Assembly: GCA_900548565.1 (NCBI GenBank)
Contig: URKV01000002.1
Coordinates: 1 to 45,078 of the forward strand
DNA: 45,078 nucleotides
Direction: 5' to 3'
Source: an uncultured Collinsella sp.
GTDB lineage: Bacteria > Actinomycetota > Coriobacteriia > Coriobacteriales > Coriobacteriaceae
The translations under genes and the position numbers were made by a program. This document shows, one piece after another, positions 41,715 through 45,078 of this stretch. The notes beneath the pieces were generated by a model that searched no databases, was not told the origin of the DNA, and saw nothing but the letters and a program-made list of their open reading frames with translations. Each line of letters starts with the position of its first letter. The first letter of the stretch is position 1.

Positions 41715-43157
41715 TTAATGAGCGAGGCGGTAGAAATCCATCGACGCCGCACCCTCGGCGTGCAGCGCCATCGCCGGAACCGCCGACGAATAGGTACGGC
41801 TCGTAAGTGCCGCCTCACCGCCGTTGGCAAAAATCTCGACCATCGTAGTGTCCGAAAGCACGCGCAGGTCGCGAAGCTCGCCGAGCTCAATCGACCTCTG
41901 GTCGCGCCCATAGCCTTCGTCACCCATGTCGAGGGTAAGCATCCCGTCCGCATAGCGCACAAAGACACCCTTGCGAATCTCGAGCTCAACCATCTTGGCG
42001 CCCTCACAGGAAACCACGAGATCAAACAGGCGGCCCGGCTCCTCAACGGTTTCACCGCCTGTCGCGCAAACGCAGTCGCCGCGCATCCTCTCAATCTCGT
42101 GCACCGGCTGCTGACAGAGCTTACCATCGCGCATGCTCAGTTCTCTCGGCACCGTCAACGCGCACTGCCACCCGCGTGCCACCGTCGGGCTTTTTGCCGT
42201 CGCATCGGGGCAACCCGACCACCCGATCATCAAACGCCGACCCGCAGCATCCTCAAAAGACTGCGGTGCGTAGAAATCAAAGCCGGCATCGACCATCGGG
42301 GGCATGCCCTGCCCGGCGATCTTAAAACTCGGCGCCTCCCAATCGGCCTCGATGGGAAACCACACGCACTGGTGCGGATTGCGGTAACGCCATCCATCGG
42401 CGGACACACCCTGCGGACAGCAAACGAGAATAAGCTCACCATCGAGCTCAAACAGATCGGGGCACTCCCACATAAAGCCAAACTTCTCGCCCAACTCAAT
42501 GCGCGTCGCATAGCTCCAGTCCTCTAGATCGCTCGAGGTATAGACAAGCACGCAGCCGCGGTCGTCTTTCGTACGAGCGCCCAGAACCATGTAGTAGATA
42601 CCATCGTGTTCAAGGATTTTGGGATCACGCACGTGCGTACCGATATCGTCGGGGTAATCGACCGGCCCAACAGCTATGCGCTTCTCGCCCAATTCGTCGG
42701 GGTTCTCGGCAACCATATGAATCTGGTTTTGCTCACGGCCCGTCAACACGTAGTCGTAATCATCGCGGTCAAAATGCTTGACGTTGCCGGTATAGAAGTA
42801 GTGAATCTTGCCGTCGTGTACAAAGGCAGAACCAGAATACGCTCCGCTCGAATCCAAATCGGAATCGGGGAACAGCACAGGGCCGCGATTCTCGTACGTC
42901 ACAAAATCCTTTGTTGTCAGATGATTCCAAAGCACTGGACCGCCATGCGCAGCATCGAACGGATCGTATTGATGATAGATGTGATACGTATCACCAATCT
43001 GAACCAAACCATTGGGGTCGTTGAGCCAACCAAGCTCAGGCTCCACATGGAACAAAAGCCTATCGGGGTCGGACGCGATGCGAGCCGCCGTCTCATCCTG
43101 TCCGGCACGCCACTGCTCATAGTCCGCGCGTGTCACCTTATTTTTTTGATTAAACAT
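41715..43157 (-). CDS. Glycoside hydrolase family 32 (sucrose-6-phosphate hydrolase / beta-fructosidase)
   Basis: 480-residue cytoplasmic (no signal peptide) beta-fructosidase. The catalytic nucleophile is Asp47 in GWLNDPNG; the transition-state Asp is in HVRDPKIL; the acid/base Glu is in FMWECPDLF. A five-bladed propeller is followed by a C-terminal beta-sandwich with MVEIFANGGEAALTSRTY. Next to a PTS EIIBC gene, it most likely cleaves imported sucrose 6-phosphate or phosphorylated fructo-oligosaccharide. The ribosome site is weak (GAGAAAG), and a hairpin lies in its leader. Confidence 0.92.
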   Translation of the reverse strand: MFNQKNKVTRADYEQWRAGQDETAARIASDPDRLLFHVEPELGWLNDPNGLVQIGDTYHIYHQYDPFDAAHGGPVLWNHLTTKDFVTYENRGPVLFPDSDLDSSGAYSGSAFVHDGKIHYFYTGNVKHFDRDDYDYVLTGREQNQIHMVAENPDELGEKRIAVGPVDYPDDIGTHVRDPKILEHDGIYYMVLGARTKDDRGCVLVYTSSDLEDWSYATRIELGEKFGFMWECPDLFELDGELILVCCPQGVSADGWRYRNPHQCVWFPIEADWEAPSFKIAGQGMPPMVDAGFDFYAPQSFEDAAGRRLMIGWSGCPDATAKSPTVARGWQCALTVPRELSMRDGKLCQQPVHEIERMRGDCVCATGGETVEEPGRLFDLVVSCEGAKMVELEIRKGVFVRYADGMLTLDMGDEGYGRDQRSIELGELRDLRVLSDTTMVEIFANGGEAALTSRTYSSAVPAMALHAEGAASMDFYRLAH

Positions 43158-43180
43158 CGCCGTTGACTTTCTCGTCTATG

Positions 43181-43220
43181 GGGAAGGACGCTCGACTCAC
43201 ACGAGTCGAACGCCCTTCCT
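43181..43220 (-). terminator. Intercistronic hairpin between EIIBC and GH32 genes
   Basis: GGAAGGACGCTCGACTC (43182-43198) pairs with 43203-43219 at 15 of 17 positions around a 4-nt loop. There is no T-run on the minus strand, so RNA processing or stability is as likely as termination. Confidence 0.65.
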
Positions 43221-43258
43221 CAAATGGACTTATCCTCAGATTACGCTGAACGGCTCAA

Positions 43259-44710
43259 CTAGAAGCTAACGTCGAAGCCAGCGCCAGCGCCCTCTTCATC
43301 GGTGGTCGGCACGCCCTTTGCCTTGTTGTAGGCAAAGATCAAGACGATCGGCACGATAAAGGCGATGAGATTGCCGGCCACATACCACACGAGCGTCTCG
43401 GGCGTAACGATGAGCAGGCCAAGCACACCGGTCAGACCCTGACCGATAGCGCGCACCTCAAAGAGCTTCACGAAGGCACCGCCGCAGCCTGCACCGATGC
43501 AAGCGCAGACGAACGGGATGATCGAGTAGCGCATGTTTGCAGCAAAGATTGCGGGCTCGGAGATACCGACCAGCGTCGGGATAAAGGACGACATGCAGAT
43601 GTTGCGCTCTTTGGAGTGCTTCTTGTGGATGAGATACATGCCGATGGCGCCGCCGCCCTGGGCGATGATGGAAACCGACCAGATGGCCTGGATGTAGTTG
43701 AAGCCGGTCGTGGCAACGAGGTTGGCCTCAATACCCTGGATGAACTGATGCGTACCGGTAACGACGAGCGGCTGCAGGAACGCGGCGAAGACAAAGGCGC
43801 CAAAGACGCCCATCCTGTTGTACAGGACATCGATTACGCCAGCGAGGACGTCGCCGATCAGGTTGCCGAGCGGGCCGAACACGGTGAACAGGGCAACGTT
43901 AGCAAGAATCAGGGTAACGGTCGGGACAAAGACAAACGAGACGACCTCGGGGATGTACTTCTGGGCAATCTTCTCGACCTTGGCCATAAACCAGGCAGTC
44001 AGGATTGCAGGGAACACGCCGCCCTGGAAAGCAACCATGGGGATGGAGAGCGGACCAAAGTTCCAGTACTCAGCACCCGACGGATCCATAACGAACGCGT
44101 TACGGTTCATAAGGCTCGGGTGAACCATGACGATACCGACGAGGATACCCAGGATCGGGTTGCCGCCAAAACGCTTGACCGCGCTATACATAACCAGGAC
44201 AGGCAGGTAGTCAAAGGTGGTGGCAATAATGGCAAAGAAGCTTGCGAGGTTCTTGAGGAACTCGCTGTGATCGGCGAGGCTGCCCTCCATGCCAAAGAGG
44301 CCGTTGGCAACAATCAGCGACTTAAGGCCGATGATGATAGCAGCGCCGACGAAAGCGGGAATGATGGGGATAAAGATGTCCGAGAATACCTTGAGGACCG
44401 AGAAGAACTTGCCCTTCTTGTCCGCCTCGGCGCCCTTGACCTCGGAAGCGCTGATCTCCTTAACGCCCGTCAGAGCCATAAACTCATCGTAAACCTTGTT
44501 GACGGTACCGGTACCGAAGATGATCATGAGCTGGCCGCTGTTGTACAGCACGCCCTTGACGCCATCGATGTTCTCGAGCTCGGCCTTGTTGTACTTGCTC
44601 GTATCCTTGAGCACCAGACGCAGACGCGTAACGCAATGCGTGGCGCCCTCGATGTTCTCCAGACCGCCGACGTTATCGACGACTTGCTGAGACACTACTT
44701 TGTAGTCCAT
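43259..44710 (-). CDS. PTS system EIIBC, sucrose/beta-glucoside class
   Basis: 483-residue phosphotransferase permease. EIIB domain (1-85) with phospho-Cys26 in GATHCVTRLRLVLKD; EIIC domain (about 105-470) with about ten helices and the substrate-site motif GISEPAIFAANMR. No EIIA is fused. Similar to sucrose- or trehalose-type EIIBC; the GH32 genes on both sides favour sucrose or a short fructan. ATG 44710 has AGAGGAAC upstream; an in-frame start at 44722 is weaker. Confidence 0.93.
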   Translation of the reverse strand: MDYKVVSQQVVDNVGGLENIEGATHCVTRLRLVLKDTSKYNKAELENIDGVKGVLYNSGQLMIIFGTGTVNKVYDEFMALTGVKEISASEVKGAEADKKGKFFSVLKVFSDIFIPIIPAFVGAAIIIGLKSLIVANGLFGMEGSLADHSEFLKNLASFFAIIATTFDYLPVLVMYSAVKRFGGNPILGILVGIVMVHPSLMNRNAFVMDPSGAEYWNFGPLSIPMVAFQGGVFPAILTAWFMAKVEKIAQKYIPEVVSFVFVPTVTLILANVALFTVFGPLGNLIGDVLAGVIDVLYNRMGVFGAFVFAAFLQPLVVTGTHQFIQGIEANLVATTGFNYIQAIWSVSIIAQGGGAIGMYLIHKKHSKERNICMSSFIPTLVGISEPAIFAANMRYSIIPFVCACIGAGCGGAFVKLFEVRAIGQGLTGVLGLLIVTPETLVWYVAGNLIAFIVPIVLIFAYNKAKGVPTTDEEGAGAGFDVSF

Positions 44711-44755
44711 GTTCCTCTCCATTCCTTTACGAAATCATAAGACGTTTTGATGCCA

Positions 44756-45037
44756 TTACAGAGACGCGATCGTTGCATTTGCGCACTTAAGCGTACCGTC
44801 GGTGACCGTCAGCGCCACACCCTGGCCCTGCTTATTGCAGAATCGAGCGTTAAGCGCAACATCATCGACAAAGATGGTCGCGATATCGTCGTCAACGACC
44901 AGGCGCACATGATGAGTGCCCTCGCCCTTAAAGAACAACGGACGCTCGAGGCCCATGTTGTTGACCTGGAACCACGGATACTGGGGGGCCGCCGTAAACT
45001 CGAGCTTGCCCTCACGCAGGTTGGCGCGGAACTCATA
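44756..45037 (-). CDS. Second GH32 enzyme, C-terminal fragment (truncated at contig end)
   Basis: The last 93 residues of a protein whose start lies beyond the contig. VRLVVDDDIATIFVDDVAL and the closing LTVTDGTLKCANATIASL match the C-terminal beta-sandwich of GH32 beta-fructosidases/levanases (pattern V-D-x-S-I-x-x-Y-V-N-x-x-x-AL). It differs clearly from the neighbouring GH32 protein. The residues MYKRQ that would precede are translated adapter. It precedes the EIIBC gene by 45 bp and is likely in its operon. Confidence 0.75.
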   Translation of the reverse strand, partial: YEFRANLREGKLEFTAAPQYPWFQVNNMGLERPLFFKGEGTHHVRLVVDDDIATIFVDDVALNARFCNKQGQGVALTVTDGTLKCANATIASL

Positions 45038-45078
45038 CTGTCTCTTATACACATCTGACGCTGCCGACGATCTTACGC
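45038..45078 (-). other. Reverse-complement Nextera Read-1 adapter plus i5 index (artefact)
   Basis: Positions 45038-45070 are the reverse complement of the adapter at the other contig end. The last eight bases, TCTTACGC, are the reverse complement of GCGTAAGA, which I recognise as Nextera i5 index S517/N517. Its final base A also fits position 1 of the contig. Confidence 0.95.

Overview
The window is a 45 kb stretch of high-GC DNA (most genes strongly G/C-ending in codon position 3) that looks like a gut actinobacterium of the class Coriobacteriia, most likely Collinsella. The reasons are the gene set (clostridial-type phosphofructokinase, SEC-C methionine aminopeptidase, M18 aminopeptidase, sucrose-type PTS, PFL-activating enzyme), the codon usage, and short intergenic hairpin repeats of a kind I associate with Collinsella. 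The genus is inference. Both contig ends carry an untrimmed Nextera Read-1 adapter, so the first and last genes are cut artificially.

Layout. 35-2491 (-): start of an ammonium transporter, a CmpB-type membrane protein and an HD-domain protein. 2720-4501 (+): a divergent DXS-like thiamine diphosphate enzyme. 4959-9245 (+): an amino-acid ABC importer (lipoprotein, two permeases, ATPase) ending with a class-I glutamine amidotransferase-type hydrolase. 9357-12784 (-): an AT-richer block with an ABC exporter (ATPase plus two membrane proteins) next to an XRE regulator/DUF2975 pair that has a strong palindromic operator. 13015-15275 (-): a degenerate GGDEF-REC-HD-GYP regulator followed by an Hpt protein. 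15487-23545: single metabolic genes (alpha/beta hydrolase, radical SAM protein, Map, 2-hydroxyacid dehydrogenase, M18 aminopeptidase, Ntn-hydrolase, phosphofructokinase). 23980-24900: an XRE regulator fused to a membrane domain. 25405-28877 (-): a MacB-like ABC unit bracketed by inverted copies of a 50-bp repeat. 29149-30677: a GyrI-like protein, the stump of an Abi_2 phage-defence gene with its RNA leader, and ogt. 31080-36373: aspartate-family genes, asd and lysC (-) divergent from thrC and thrB (+). 36656-38003 (-): a DUF3990/HTH toxin-antitoxin-like pair behind a double palindrome. 38097-41438 (-): engB, mtnN, pflA and a DegV protein. 41715-45037 (-): a fructan/sucrose locus with a PTS EIIBC between two GH32 enzymes.

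The least expected content is intergenic. Two kinds of hairpin recur with unrelated sequences but the same geometry: simple elements (17-23 bp arms, 25-28 nt loops) and nested double inverted repeats of about 100-130 bp that start 13-77 nt after stop codons. No rRNA, tRNA, CRISPR array, integrase or insertion sequence was recognised.
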